This document shows positions 46,396 through 58,120 of a DNA stretch of 64,000 nt, in pieces. Position 1 is the stretch's first letter. The number at the start of each line of letters is the position of its first letter. The stretch is from Pyropia haitanensis (Eukaryota > Rhodophyta > Bangiophyceae > Bangiales > Bangiaceae), in contig SDUX01000005.1 in NCBI GenBank assembly GCA_008729055.1, forward strand, positions 1,806,875 to 1,870,874. The letters are read 5' to 3'. Under the pieces are notes generated by a model, which made no database searches, was not told the DNA's origin, and saw only the letters and a program-made list of their open reading frames with translations. Position numbers and translations under genes: made by a program.

Positions 46396-49300
46396 GTTAC
46401 CCCACGAAAGAAGTCCTCCTCCGTCGAGGACAGGCGACCGTTGTCGGCCACGGGGCTACGGCCTCTAGCGATCCCTTGACGTGGTGAGCCATGCTCACCA
46501 CCAACTTAATCCCGGTCCGTTAGTGCCTTGCGCTTCGGCCGCCTGAGTCAAGGTCCACGTTGACACCATTACCCGTCTTTGCCATAGAAGAGAAGAAGGT
46601 ACACGTCCACGCCGCGGCCGACCGCCGCGAGCTTCAGCGTATGCCTTGCTGCTTCAACAATGTGGCAAGACGGGAGCCTCACGGGGTACCGTACGCAGGG
46701 GGAGGGTTGGCGCTCAAACTTGTAACCGCAGTGCCAAGTCAACGGCAAGTAAGCAGGAAAAAGAAGGATACAATTTGTCCTGCCAAGCAGGGAGAGGCAG
46801 GGCGAGAACGCCGTCGCGGGCCCAGAAGAGGCTCCGCCCGCCGGTCACAACCCTCGATCGGAGTGGCATAGTATTCCAAAAAAAACAGCCCACAACGGAT
46901 CCGTCGTGTAGGTGGGCTACTAGTCCGTTGTGCGTCGCTCTGAAGGGTGTTGGGTGGGAGGGGGGGGGTGCGTCTAGGGGGGTTCTGGGGAAGGGGGGGG
47001 GGAAATTCACAGGAAAGCATCGGGGGGGAGATTTACTGGGCCCCCGCTTGAAGGGAATACATATCAGCGCGCTCGCACGGGGGCTCGGGAAGCCCTTGGG
47101 GGGCTCATAAAATTTTACGCGCCAAGCGTGAGCAGGGTGGCCCTTACGCTTTCCCTGCGCGTCGACCTGGGAGGGTCTAGGAAAGCCTGTAGGAGAAGCT
47201 CGTGTTTGTAAAGGGGAGCACGCGAACGATGCAACTCCAGACCTCATCACAGCTACACAGCTGCCAGATGTGGCGCCCTGGATGTATTGCACTGTTTCGG
47301 ACCAAGAGGCCCAGGGACACGTATCAAATGTGGCAGTGGGAGCCACCCTCTGCAAAAGCAGAAAGAATAAAGGGGGAGGGGGGGCAGAGCGGTCTCTGGC
47401 GTGCCCACGTGGCCGGGTTCCACCAGCGCGCGCCATTTCCAACTTCATTGCCGCCGCCGCGAGCTGCCGCTCGCCGTTTCGCCGCCGTCTTTTTGGCCGG
47501 CTGCAGCCAGCGCGCGTCTTGGCCGCCTCCCTCGCGGGCGCTGCGGGCGGCACCCGCCGCCAGTCGGGGCGGCTAGGTTCCGCCGGCGGGCGCTACCGCC
47601 CCCCCCCACCCCGCCGCCGCGGGCTGCCACTCCCCCCCGCACCGCCGCCGCCTCTGCCAGCTGCCACGGGCGCACGTGTCTGCCCCGTTCCCCTCGGCCG
47701 CCTCGGCCGGCTGCCGCCGTCAGTCGAAGCGGCTAGGCTCCGCCGGCGGGCGCTACCGCATCCCCCCCCCCCGCCGTCGCGGACAGCCACTTTCCCCCCC
47801 CCCGCCGCCGCCCGGGCCGGCTGTGCGCGGCGCGCCACAAGCTGCCGTCTCCCTCCGCCACCTCGCGGAGAAGGGTTGAAGGACAGGGCCAGACGACGCT
47901 GGTGGGGGGCAGGTGGGGACCAGCAACCCAGATTGCACACAGAAGTATTTGAAAGAAAAAATGCACAACCGGATTTTCACTGAGAAAAATACATACACCC
48001 CCGACTAGGCTCACATCTTGAGGCTTATCTGCTGAATCAAGTGCGCCACTGGTCTCGTCACCGGGAAAGGGGAGGGGGTGCTGCCTACAAACGCGTGGCC
48101 GTTTATTTGGCATGGGAGGAAACAGTTCCCAAACAGAAAACGGGGCACCAGCGAATGCTGCGCGGGCAACCGGCTAGCGCGGCCGCCCGCGCCAAAACAA
48201 TGGGCGTAAGCCCCCTCCCCGGGCGCAGTGCACGAGAGCCATGGGCAGCACAGGGGCGCGGCAAGAAGAAGGACGTTGCCGCCGACCGCCGGCCAAGGTG
48301 GGTGGGCGGCCCGGGGTTCTTCAGCCGGCCCGCGGGAGCCCGGCCGGCCGGCCGCGGTGCCGCCCGGCCGGTGCCGCCCCGCCGGTGCCACCTGGCGGGG
48401 GCCACCAGTTCTCCCGCCAATGGGGCAGAGACTCGAACCGGCGCGCCGAGCGCGCGCCAGCGGATTACAGCCGCGGCAGGGCGGCTCACCGGCAGGGGTC
48501 AGTTAGCAGTCTTGTCCCGACGGAGGGAAAGGAAACGTATGACAGCCTGCCACGCAGTCTCAGCCGTGCAACCTGAGCAGGGCATCCCGAGTTCATGACA
48601 GCCGGACAAACGATTACTGCACTTGACTCCGCGAATAACCTGGTCTTCGACTGTCAAGTGCTGGGACGCAAGCGGCTGAAGCGCCGGCATCCGAGACGTT
48701 CCCCTCCACACCGCGCGGTCGCCCGCTTCTTCATTTCCTGGCCACCCAGTAGGCCCGGTGGATACACAAGCCAGTTTCACTTGTTCCACTCAGTTGTGAA
48801 TGCGGGGTCTGCACATGTCCGGTAGAGCACAGGCTTAGAAGACGCCATGGACGGACACCTTGCAATCACCATCCTTCCTCGGTTATGCTGCTCGGGGGCG
48901 CTGGTGAAGGTGAAACATTGTCTGTATGGACTTGTTGGCGTCCCTAATGGTCCACGGTCCAGCAGAACACAACTGCTTGAGCAGACAGCGCACAAAAGGT
49001 CCCCCAGTCTGTTTCATCGTCATCAGTAGCCCAGTTTGAGCGCAAAGTATGGAGTGCATGCGCGGCGCACGGCGGGAACTGCTCACCGTTTCTGGGTTAT
49101 ATGAGGACGCTGAATATTTTGTTGTACACATTTAGCGTCACACACCCCCACAGCGGACATAAACAGCGACATACCGGGTGAGTGAAGCGCTTCACGCCAA
49201 CAACACCTCCCCCCTAACAGGTTTTGTGTGCTTCACGGTCCTATTTTTAGTTGCAGACACTGAGTATATGGGTACCTGGTGGCGCACAATTGTACAAAGT

Positions 49301-50322
49301 GGTTGGACGGCTCGCTGGGGTTCCGACATTGATGATCCTGTGTAGAGAGAAGGTTGTCGGACGCTGTTGCGCAGCGGGACGCGCCTATAGATCCGGTGAG
49401 ACCGAAGACAGTACTGGAGAAGGTCTACTGTACTGCTAGGATCTGAGATATGCAGCTTTCAGTGCATGAGAGCACTGTGGCGCACGTCACGTCTCAAGCA
49501 AAGCATCTAATAGGGCGCCTAGAAAGAGTAGCCCATTCCACGCCCTACTACCGTCCTGTGGGACTGCCTGCAAGCCACGGGTCACGCTTCCAATTGGCGC
49601 AGGTTTGCTCCGCGTTTGGCCAAAAGCCAAAACACCGCGCCGAACAGGCTCGTTTGGCGCGCGGATTGGCTCCGCTGTCGTTAAGAGCCAACAACTCGAG
49701 TGCTCTCGAGGCGCATTAAGGTGGGCTCCAGAGCGATTAAGAATTGTGACACGGGTTTCGTTTTGGACCGTCACACGGCCCACTAGTCAGAGCCAAAGCG
49801 AAATCGGTGAAACGGCTGCCACGTAGTTGGCTTCTGGCTTTTGGCTGCATTGGTGGAGATGCTCCAAAACAGCGAAGCACGACGCGGGCCGCTCGCTGGG
49901 TAAGGCCGCTCTTGGCCGGTAGTTGCAGTTGGACGGAGGGGACCTTCAAAAGAAAAACACCTTGATATCGGGGATTTCGAACCTTGATATCCACATTAAA
50001 TCTCTGTATCAAGATCTTTGGAACCCGCGGGGACTCGGCTGATTGTAAAGCCCGGACGCAGGCCAGATTCCGGCCCTCCAGCCCTGGCTCCGGCGCAGGT
50101 CCCAGACAACGTGGCCAATTTCACCTCATTCAGCAAAGGTAGACATGTCAGCGCGGGCGCGTCTAGACGCTTCTAGACCACTCTCGGGCTGCTCCGAGCA
50201 CACTAGTTCTTTCCAGCCCCCATCTGAAGCGTGTGGCTTTGAGCGCATGTGTCAGCTTCCCTGGCTTCTTTCTAAGTGGCCGTCCAGTAACCCGAGCGAG
50301 CGCGCGCGCACCGGCTGGTCCC
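46396..50322. other. No recognised gene; GC-rich with local duplications
   Basis: 46,900-47,040 has long G runs. 47,400-47,880 is C-rich and duplicated (listed separately). 48,330-48,420 repeats ccggccgg/gtgccgcc words. 48,600-50,300 has near-average composition with only short frames. A tRNA-like T-loop on the minus strand near 48430 was examined and rejected. Confidence 0.45.
47560..47880. repeat. 161-bp tandem duplication
   Basis: Two adjacent copies carrying gctccgccggcgggcgctac (47736; ggttccgcc variant at 47575), each followed by C runs and ccgcc(g/t)(c/t)cgcgg. A more diverged third piece may precede them at 47,450. No coding role is visible. Confidence 0.6.
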
Positions 50323-50328
50323 TATAAG
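50323..50328 (+). promoter_or_regulatory. Possible TATA element (TATAAG) upstream of the gene at 50398
   Basis: ggtccctataagagagtccg places TATAAG 75 bp before ATG 50398, a normal TATA-to-start distance with a short leader. It is supported only by position and sequence. Confidence 0.35.
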
Positions 50329-50397
50329 AGAGTCCGTATAGGCACCCACACTGCGCATTTGTCTCAGTCCGTAGCCGCTAAGATCAGCGGGCGCATC

Positions 50398-50703
50398 ATG
50401 TCCGAAAATGATGATGGCTACCGCTTATGCTCGTGCGCCAAGTGCGGCGACGGAACGTCAGTGGCGACAGCTGACAAGCAAAACGACCTTTACCGCCATC
50501 AAGCGAGGAAGCCAAGGCGCGGTAGGGAGCTGGAATGTCGTTCCTTTTTTTTTGCAAATTATTTTCCGGCAAGGTCGCAATTCAATTACGAGAAGACGAG
50601 TCCTACCGCGTGTCAACCGCGCACGCCGCAGCAGTCGAACAAGAAATTGCCGCGACCACGACAACCGCGCCAGCGTCCCAAGCCCGCTGCTTACGCGACG
50701 TGA
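50398..50703 (+). CDS. Short protein with an N-terminal Cys/His cluster; likely transposon fragment
   Basis: 101 codons from ATG 50398 to a TGA at 50701-50703. It opens MSENDDGYRLCSCAKCGDGT and continues VATADKQNDLYRHQARKPRRG, giving C-x-C-x2-C and a later His, a layout seen at the N-termini of Plavaka/CACTA-type transposon proteins. The rest is Lys/Arg/Pro-rich. No DDE sequence follows; instead GC-rich triplet repeat begins at about 50,790. It may be the first exon of a lost transposase, or chance. Confidence 0.35.
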   Translation: MSENDDGYRLCSCAKCGDGTSVATADKQNDLYRHQARKPRRGRELECRSFFFANYFPARSQFNYEKTSPTACQPRTPQQSNKKLPRPRQPRQRPKPAAYAT

Positions 50704-51832
50704 ACGTCCGCTTCTGCTGTTACAAAACCGTCTATTGATTGGTTTTTATCTTGCCGACGGCAGAGACAGGCGGCGGGCCGTTTAAGCGAAGAGCGTGGTG
50801 ACGTCTCCCGGACCGTCTGCAAGCACCGCAGCGCTCGCTGCCGCCGCGGCGGCGCGAGAATGCCACAAGGCCGCGGCCGCCCCGCCCGCCGCGGCGGCCG
50901 TCCCCCCCGCCGCGGCGGCCGCAAACCCCGCCATGGCGGCGGCCATCCCCCCCGCCCAACCCGCCGCGACGGCTGCCGACTCCCTCGCCAGGCCCACCGC
51001 GGTGGCCGCCCACCCTGCAGCTGCGGCCGCCCACCCTGCCGCCCGCCCCGCCACGCCAGCCGCCCACCCCGCCGCACCGGCCGCCAGCCCGGCCGCGGCG
51101 GCCGCACCCCGCCCCTCGCCCCGCCGCGGCGGCCTCTCGCCCCGCCGCCGGCCCCGACCCGGCGGCCGCCGACCCCACCGCGGCGGCCGCCCACCCAGCC
51201 CCCCGCCCCGCTGCGGCGGCCGCCCGCCCGACCGCGGCGGCCGCCCGCCCGGCCGTGGCGGCCGCCCGCCCCGCCGCGGCGGCCGCATGCCGCGCCGCGG
51301 CAGCCGCACTTCTCGCCGAGGCGGCCCCCCGCGGGCGCAGGGCAGCCCAACGTCTGCTCACATGAGACGCACGCCTGCGCACAAGAGCCACACGCCGCGC
51401 TGCGCGGGCCGCGAGCCCCGTTAGGGCGACCGGACGCCGCCCTGCAGTGGCCACCCGACCCCCGCGGGTTGGCCGCCGCGCCGGCGGCCGCACCCCGCGC
51501 GGTCAGTGGTGCCACGCGGCGGCGGCCACCGCCGCGCCCGCCCGCCGCGGCCGGCCGCGACCGGCGCCTCAGCGCGGCGACCGCGACGACGGCAACGGCG
51601 GCCATCACGCCGTCCGCCCCCCCCCCGGAGCGTGTTTGCCTCCCGCGGCACGTCATCCTCATCCACCCCCTCCTCATCCTCCTCATCGTCGGTCCCCCCG
51701 TCTTGCGGCGGGGTTCAAAGGAGGGAACAGGAAGTGGGCGCAGCTTCGGCACGAACAGTACCGCCGGAGCGGCATGCTGCAAATTCCAGGGCAGGGGTGG
51801 TCAAGTCGGAACACGCGCCGTGCAGGCCGGTC
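50704..51832. repeat. GC-rich degenerate ccgcggcgg repeat block
   Basis: 50,820-51,440 is a degenerate short-period repeat of ccgccgcggcggccg words, open in most frames on both strands and reading as Ala-, Gly/Arg- or Pro-rich protein. 51,600-51,700 (minus strand) encodes an acidic run TDDEEDEEGVDEDDV, the only non-repetitive coding-like signal, but a stop lies just upstream and no gene could be built. Confidence 0.5.
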
Positions 51833-52502
51833 AGAGCATGTCGATCGGTGAGCCAAACAGCTATATCCAAAAAGCTATTTTTTTTGGCTCCAGCAGAGCG
51901 CATGTCTATCGGTGTGGAGCTATTATTAACTTTTGCGCCTCAAGTTCTTCTGAAGTCCAAAGTGTGGTGGAGACTGGACGAGCACCACTGCACGCCAGAG
52001 GCTGCTCCCATCCCGGACCGGGCTGTGCCACACCCTGCCGGTCTTCCCCGCTCCCCTCCCCCCCTTCCCCGATCCCCATCCGCGGTCTACGTGGTCACCG
52101 TGGAGCACCCCTTCCCAATTATCCCAGTTTGTCTTGCGGGATGGAGGGTGGATGGGCTAGAATGGCAAGCGAGGGGGTAAGCAGCTCTTCCGGGGGGATG
52201 GAAAAGAGTGGGTGCCACAAGGGCGGGCAGCCAGGCACTGGCCGCGCTGCTGTTCCGTCGAAGAAGTCGCGACACCAACTCAAACGGCCGACCCAACACC
52301 AGGTGGAATGAACGGGCTCGCGGCAGTGTGAGTCCCCGATCCGTGAATCTGATTGGCTTACCTATAAAGCTATCCGCTGAGCCATCCTGCAGAATATAGC
52401 TCAGAGGACAGCTTTTTGGCTCAGGGATATAGCTTTTTAGCGCACCGATAGACGTGCTCTGAGTTAAAAAATGGCTTTTTGGCTCACCGATGGACATGCT
52501 CT
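51833..52502. mobile_element. Non-autonomous DNA transposon (MITE-like), 670 bp, with compound terminal inverted repeats
   Basis: Outer arms: AGAGCATGTCGATCGGTGAG... at 51833 and its reverse complement ending at 52502 match 24 of 25 bases. Each arm contains a second, internal copy of the same word: agagcgcatgtctatcggtg at 51895 and, inverted, cgcaccgatagacgtgctct at 52441. AAAAAGCTAT words lie between the copies on both sides. The interior has no transposase. Flanks show no clear target duplication. The repeated sub-motif looks like a transposase-binding site. Confidence 0.7.
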
Positions 52503-52723
52503 CAGAGTGTTTCCGCCAACGCGAACGATCTGCCTACCATCTCACAGGCAACTTTCGGAATATTCATTTGAGCGACCACGTGGCTGCTGAATGTCGTCTC
52601 CGCCAATGGGAGCGCAGCACGGGCAACCGGGAGTCCGGTGGCGGCCAGATTCGGGCCTCCGATTCGGTTTCAGCCCCCAAAGGAGTTGAGGTAGTTGAAT
52701 CTAACTCTCGAGTGCGACGTACA

Positions 52724-52804
52724 CAAACGAGATGGTCATGACCATCTCGGAGAAGATCTAGGGGGGGGTCGATGGTTTCCGAGATGGTCATGACCATCTC
52801 GTTT
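52724..52804. repeat. Nested palindromes: two 20-bp perfect palindromes inside a 26-bp inverted repeat
   Basis: gagatggtcatgaccatctc at 52729-52748 is its own reverse complement, and the identical sequence recurs at 52781-52800. The flanking aaac / gttt and gg / cc also mirror, so the whole 81-bp segment is an inverted repeat with a 28-bp loop containing a G run. It could extrude as a cruciform or bind a dimeric protein. No gene is adjacent. Confidence 0.85.
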
Positions 52805-53795
52805 CGGGTTATGGGAAGGTCTATTGGGCTAGAATGGGGTCTAGAACGGGACATTGGAGACATCCTCGAAAGTTTTTGGGTGCAACCCGAAAGCCGCACG
52901 GCGGCCGCTCGTCCCGTGCGGAGGTCCCGCGCCGCGAGGTTCCTGCAGGCCCGTCGCCACGGTTGCTGTGGCGGGCCAGTCGCCACGGCTGCTGTGGCGC
53001 CTCGCGCCTGTCACACATTCGCGCCCGTCACAATCCGCGGGCGGCGCCGGCATCGTCAAAGGAGTTGCAGGCCTGAACAATCCCAATTTCGGGCGCATCT
53101 TTGTCGCGGCACAAAATCGTGGAGTCACAGCACGGTTGGAAAACAGTCGCGGACATGTTCGCCCCTCCCGAGACCCTATCGCGACAAAAGCGGCCGACCA
53201 GGCAGAGACTCGCGTGAGCTGAGCTGGCGCGCCCCACGGTGACGACGCACTAATCGCGGTCGCATTCAGCTAACCCATTGCGTGCCTAATGCGGCCATGC
53301 GTCCGCTACGGTCGGCGTCCCACGCGTGGGCGGCAGCGCCGCGCGATACCGGGTGGGGGTGCGGGCGTCATGTGCAGTGCACGGCCACATGCTGTTGAGG
53401 CCATGTCCTTTCTTATGGGAGCGGTGCGACAAGGACAAGCGAAATGCAGCGTGGCGGACCATGAACCTCCACCCATGAACCGTCCTCCTCGCAGCCGACC
53501 TCGTCCCATCCAGCGTCGCATACCCACTCGTCTGCCGCCCGCCGCACCGGCACCCACCGGTACATGAGTGCCAGTGAAGCTCCATGCGACCCGCCCTTCA
53601 CCCATCAACAGTCAATCAATAAAAGCCTCTCCCTGCCCTGGATGCCAGCCTTCAACCTACTTCCGGCGAGCTGCACCACCCGGCACCCTTCAGCCGGCCA
53701 GTCCAGTGCGACTGGCGTGTCACCGTACCGCCATCCCTCAAGCCTCGCAAACCTGGTCTGCTAAGACCGCACACCTTACATCGCCACCGGACGTC
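52805..53795. other. Spacer; 26-bp direct duplication, no gene
   Basis: About 52953-53004 contains two copies of gtcgccacgg(t/c)tgctgtggcg in tandem. The rest, to 53795, is the 3' flank of the minus-strand gene, with aataaaagcc at about 53618 on the plus strand. No coding motif was found. Confidence 0.45.
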
Positions 53796-55736
53796 CTAGT
53801 CAACCTGCTCCATGAGAGCGCCGGCCACGATGACCGCGTCACCTTCCCCGCCGGCCGGCACAACGCCACCACCGGCTGCGCCGCCCGACGCACTGCCACC
53901 ACCGGCTGTTTCCCCCGACGCACCGCCACCACCGGGTGCGCCGCGCGACGAGCCGCCACCACCAGCTGCGCCGCCCGACGGTCCGCCACCACTGGCTGCG
54001 CCGCGCGACGGTCCGCCACCACTGGCTGCTGCGTCGCCGTTGCCAGCGTGAGGGCGCCGGGCAGACGCCCGGGCGGGGTTTGCCGCGTCGACGAGACGCA
54101 GCCCCCTCATTGTCAGCGGCGTCCGCCACATCGCCAGGTCGAGGGACGCCATCTCACGCACCCATGGATCCCGGTGACCCTCGTTGACGCCAGGGTGTCT
54201 GACGACGGCCGCAGCTGGCCCAGCACCGGCGCGCAGCTTGAGGTGCTCGCGCACCTTAGTGACCACCAGCGCGAATTGCGCGAACAGGCACACAACGGTG
54301 TTGGCCCGCGTCTCCGGGACCGTCTCCGAGAACAAGTGGCACGCTTTCAAAGATGCAAACATACTCCTCGCCCCGGCGAGCAGCGCAACGTGTCCGTACA
54401 GCTCGTTGAAAAAGCGGTCGTTCATGAGGAAGAACGCGGCTTCGTCCGCTGACAGCTCCAGAACCGTGCGCGTCCTGCTGCCGCGTACTGCCACCTCTGA
54501 CCCCATACCGGTGCTCTCCTTGACACTTGAAATGAAGGCCTTGACCGCCGCCCTTCCCAGCCCCTCGTAAAAGTGCGAAACTGTCCGCTTGAGGTAGCGA
54601 TAAGCGGCCATCGTGTCCGACCTGCCGTCGGCCTTCCGCTTCGGCACTTTCACTCGCCTCATCAGCTTCGAGTTTGCCTCGCCGGCAGTGATCTCGAGGC
54701 GGTTCGACACCAGGTCGACCAGCGTCGCGTTATGGACGTCCATGGGCTTGTAGACGTCCCACGCGCATTTCGCCTCGATGAAGTCCTTCTTCAGAGCCGT
54801 GGACAGGTCCTTCTACGAGGCAAATCAGGAGAACAGCAAGTGCACAAAAACTCTGTCCAAAGACCAGTAGCCGTCAGTTTCTGAAACAGAGCAAACAGGC
54901 GAACAGGTGGCGTGAAGCGGTCGCATGGGGCCAACTGCCAATGCAAGAGCTTGCACTCAACTCCCCGTGACGTCGCCCGTAGAAAGAAAGACAGAACGTA
55001 CCTTGAAGATCGACACCCAAGCATTGGGGTCCTCCTCCTCATCGATATCAACCTCCCCATCGTTGTCGTCAGTGACAGCCAGCAACTCCTTCTTCTCGTT
55101 GATGCGCTGCATCACTGCGGCCATGGTGGCCTGGTCAGCGGCACGGGCGGTGGCGGCGCTCTCATGAGCGACGGTCAACTGGTCGATCTTGGTCATGCCG
55201 GCAGCCATCTGCCGAGCAAGCTCCACGGACTGGGCTCGCTGCTCGGTCAGGCAAGAACGCACGGACGCGAAGCTGCGCTTGATCCTTTCAACCACGTCGG
55301 CATTGGAGAGCACCGCCGGCTCGGCATCAGACCCCACCGTGCCTCCGTTGTCAGCAGCTGCGGCTGCGCCTCCGGCACGACGAGGGGAGGCAGAGCGCGC
55401 CCGCGGCGACGCAGTGGCACTACGGCGGCGCGCGGCGGCAGGCTCTTGACGGCCTTGACGAGCAGGTGACGGGGGTAGCGCGGCGTAACCTCCGGAAGGC
55501 GGCGCGCCAGTGGGCCCCGCAGACGGCCAAGAAGAAAGGCCTGAAGGAAGCACTCCGTGCGCGTATGACCCGCGTGCGGGGTCTGCCAGGGGGGCTCGGC
55601 GCGAGTCGTAGAAAACACGCACAGCCGAAGAGGCGCCACCATAGGCTGTGTGCATCGTCGTCGCCAGACGGCCGTCGTCCTGCGAGAAGGAGAAGTCGGC
55701 CGGCAGGTCAGCTGCCGGGGGTGCACGGGAAGACAT
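53796..55736 (-). CDS. Unknown 583-residue protein, two exons, possible transposon accessory protein
   Basis: Exon 1 55736-55002 (MSSRAPPAADL start) and exon 2 54812-53796 join in phase 0 (735 + 1,017 nt). The 189-bp intron is GTACGT...CGTAG. Residues 1-140 are Ser/Pro/Ala/Arg-rich and probably disordered; about 143-225 is a predicted helix or coiled coil (NADVVERIKRSFASVRSCL, MAAVMQRINEKKELL); an acidic DNDGEVDIDEEEDP follows. Exon 2 has basic KLMRRVKVPKRKADGR, a mixed helical domain (FFLMNDRFFNELYGHVALL), and a Gly-rich tail of six 10-residue repeats ending at TAG. I recognise no family. It is divergent from the intact transposase at 58509, across tandem repeats. CACTA-type elements carry a second, DNA-binding protein gene, so a similar role is possible, but that is inference from position only. 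Confidence 0.6.
53860..54045 (-). repeat. 30-bp tandem repeat encoding Gly-rich decapeptides
   Basis: Six 30-bp units in the 3' part of the 583-residue protein encode ASGGGPSRGA, ASGGGPSGGA, AGGGGSSRGA, PGGGGASGET and similar. The unit length keeps the frame, so copy number can vary without harming the protein. Confidence 0.8.
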
Positions 55737-56129
55737 AGGTGATCGTAACGCCTGGACAGTCAAGCACCTGGGGAGAAGGGCAAGAAAGGGGGGGGCTCTG
55801 GGTGGGCACGAGCAAAAGTGGAGCGGCGGAGCGGCGAGGAGGCAGTGGCATGTACCAGTGAGTGTCGGGTGCTGGCGATACGGGGTGCACGTTAGAGGCC
55901 CGTCTTATACGCGAACTCCTCCGGGTGACAGGCACTCCGCTGGACTCACACAGTCGGCCCCTCATGTCGCAGGATCGTTGTTCTCTCCGCCAGCGTGCAC
56001 ACACCTGACGCCCCACCCGCCGTCACTCCGCACGATGTGGCCTATTGGACACGTACGTCTGCAACCATCTTGTTCATCGTGCTCCGAGCTTCGCGACGCC
56101 GCGGGCTCGATGCAGGCAGGAGGTTGGCG

Positions 56130-56290
56130 CATATCTCACCAGCGATCCGGGCGTGCGGTTGGCGCAGCTCTCGACAGCGATCCGGGCGGGCGGTCGGCGT
56201 AGCTCTCGCCAGCGACCCGGGCGGACGGTTGCCACCGCTCTCGCCACCGATCCAGGAGGGCGGCTGGCGCAGCCATCGCCTGCGTCGTCT
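56130..56290. repeat. 36-37-bp tandem repeat, four copies, between the divergent genes
   Basis: gcgatccgggcg-type units begin near 56141, 56178, 56214 and 56250, each followed by g(c/t)ggttggcgcagctctcg variants. It lies about 400-550 bp upstream of the minus-strand 583-residue gene, in its promoter side. Confidence 0.75.
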
Positions 56291-57199
56291 GCGCTCGAGT
56301 AGTCGTAGACACTGGCAGCCACGGCAGCTGCAACAGGGGCATGACCCGCCCGGGCCACCGGTGTCAAGGGACGGAGGCCAGCTCGGGCAAGGTCTGCGCG
56401 GCTGGCGTCGCGGCTAAGCGTTCGTGGGTGACAGCGGGGGTGGACAGCCGTCGGCCTGCAGAGGAATCTGGTAAATGGACGTGGCGACGGCGGCACAAAA
56501 GGACAGCCACGAGGAGCCTTATCGGCACGATCTCCACATTTGGTGTGAACAACAGTCAAATTTCGCCACACCAGCCCATCTGATTGGGTGATCTGCACCG
56601 AAAGTGGTCCAAACAGCCTGAAGCTTTCGTCAAAACTCCCCTGTGGAATTGCTGCCGACTAAACAGTTCTGGGATTCAGACGATCCGCTTGGATGTTTTT
56701 CTGACACGCAACCTTCCAGCCGTCCATCTGGCCCATGAGCTACATGATTGTTGCTCCTCGACACTGGGGGTCCTGCGGGGGGGCGCCTTGGCGTTTTCCT
56801 CCTGAAGGTGGTGCTTCTGCGGCGGCTGCACTACGGCCTGTGGCCCCGTTCCTCCGGGAAGCGCGACGGGTACCCTTTAGCGGGCCTGAGCAGCGAAGGG
56901 CGTCAGTTGCGGACGGGTCGGCGCCGACGCAGTATGGCGGGCCACTCGAGGTTGGCCGTCGGCCCGTGCGAGATTGGCCGACGATGCGCCGTGTTGCCTG
57001 GCGGCCAGTGTTTCCTTTCTCCCGCCGCGGCGGACGATGGGGGTTGGCGTAGGAGCGGCCAACAGGAGGAAGCCGAGCTCCCTCACGTAGGATGGCGCAT
57101 GGCGGCGTTCACGGCGACGAGGAGGTTGCAGACGCGCATCGTCCGGCCTTCATTCCTGTGGCCTGCGCCTAGCCGCGTCCTCTTTTGCCTGCTTGCGTG

Positions 57200-58120
57200 C
57201 GGCGACTGCGGTGGGTGTGTCGGGGGGCGACGGCCGGTGAGATCTCTGCGAGCAGCGCGCCGGTGCTGTGTGCCGGCATCTTCGGCGACGACGACGAGGC
57301 AGTCGTCCACGACGGCTTGCCGGGCGGCCGGCGTGATGGGGGTGGCGCGACTGGTGAAGTCGTCGTGGGGGTGCCGTTGGGGGACGCCATCGTCTGTGTG
57401 TGTTTGTGGCGGCGGGCGCCCATCTGGCGTTCTGTTTTGCTTGCTTGAGTGTGGCGGCAGCGGTGGGTGCGTGCGGCGGCGACGGCGGGTGCCATCTTTG
57501 CCAGCGACGCACTGGTGCGGGGTGGCGGCATCTTCGTCGACGACAAAGAGGCGGTCGTCCACGACGGCTTGCCGGGCGGCCGCCGTAAGGGGTGTCGCGC
57601 AACTGGTGCTGTCGTCGTGCGGAAAGCGTGCCGTGATGCCATCTTCTGGGCTTCACCGCGGTTGCAGGCATCCACCCGACTTTGTGCTCTGAAGCGTGGT
57701 CAGCCGCAGCGGGGGTGGGTGAGGCGGCGGCGGCATTGAAGCGCATGTGAGGTGCTGTGGCGGCTGGATCTACCACCACGACGCGTTGACCGAGGACGGG
57801 CTATCGACGGGCCGCCACGAGTGGTGTGGCGCAAGAGTGACTGTTGTTTTGCGGGGGCGGTGCGGTGCAGCATCGTCCGGGTTGTATGGCCCAGGCGGTG
57901 GCCTCCAGGGGACATGGGCACCAGACGGCTTGCGTGCGGCAGCGGTGGTGGGTGCGGTAGCGGCGGCGGGTGCCACCGCCGGAAGCGGCGCGCCGGCGCG
58001 GTGCGGCGACTGCTGCTTTGCCGACGACGACATGGTAGTCTACGACGGCGTGGCCGGCTGCCACCCTGTGCAGTGCCGCGCAGCTGCTGCTGTTGACATA
58101 CGGTTGCAGCACTGCTTCTC
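57200..58120. repeat. About 245-bp tandem repeat, roughly four copies, in the shared upstream region
   Basis: cacgacggcttgccgggcgg recurs at about 57309 and 57559, with diverged equivalents near 57798 (gacgggctatcgacgggccg) and 58040 (tacgacggcgtggccggctg), spacings 239-250 bp. Each copy also carries gcggcggcgg-tgcc and cttcg-cgacgac words. The array lies in the upstream region of the transposase (ATG 58509), whose open frame extends unbroken through part of it. Subterminal repeats binding the transposase or its partner are typical of CACTA elements; a similar role is possible here. Confidence 0.7.

Noticed and set aside
48400..48500. tRNA-like sequence on the minus strand (GGTTCGAGTC T-loop, ctgtaat anticodon-like loop, hairpin like a long variable arm)
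   Set aside because: The T-stem does not pair (only two of five positions) and no acceptor stem closes it; at best a degenerate tRNA-derived piece.
50782..51782. Long Gly/Arg- or Ala-rich frames on both strands
   Set aside because: Product of a short-period ccgcggcgg repeat; all frames are open and none has non-repetitive structure, apart from a brief acidic run that cannot be extended.
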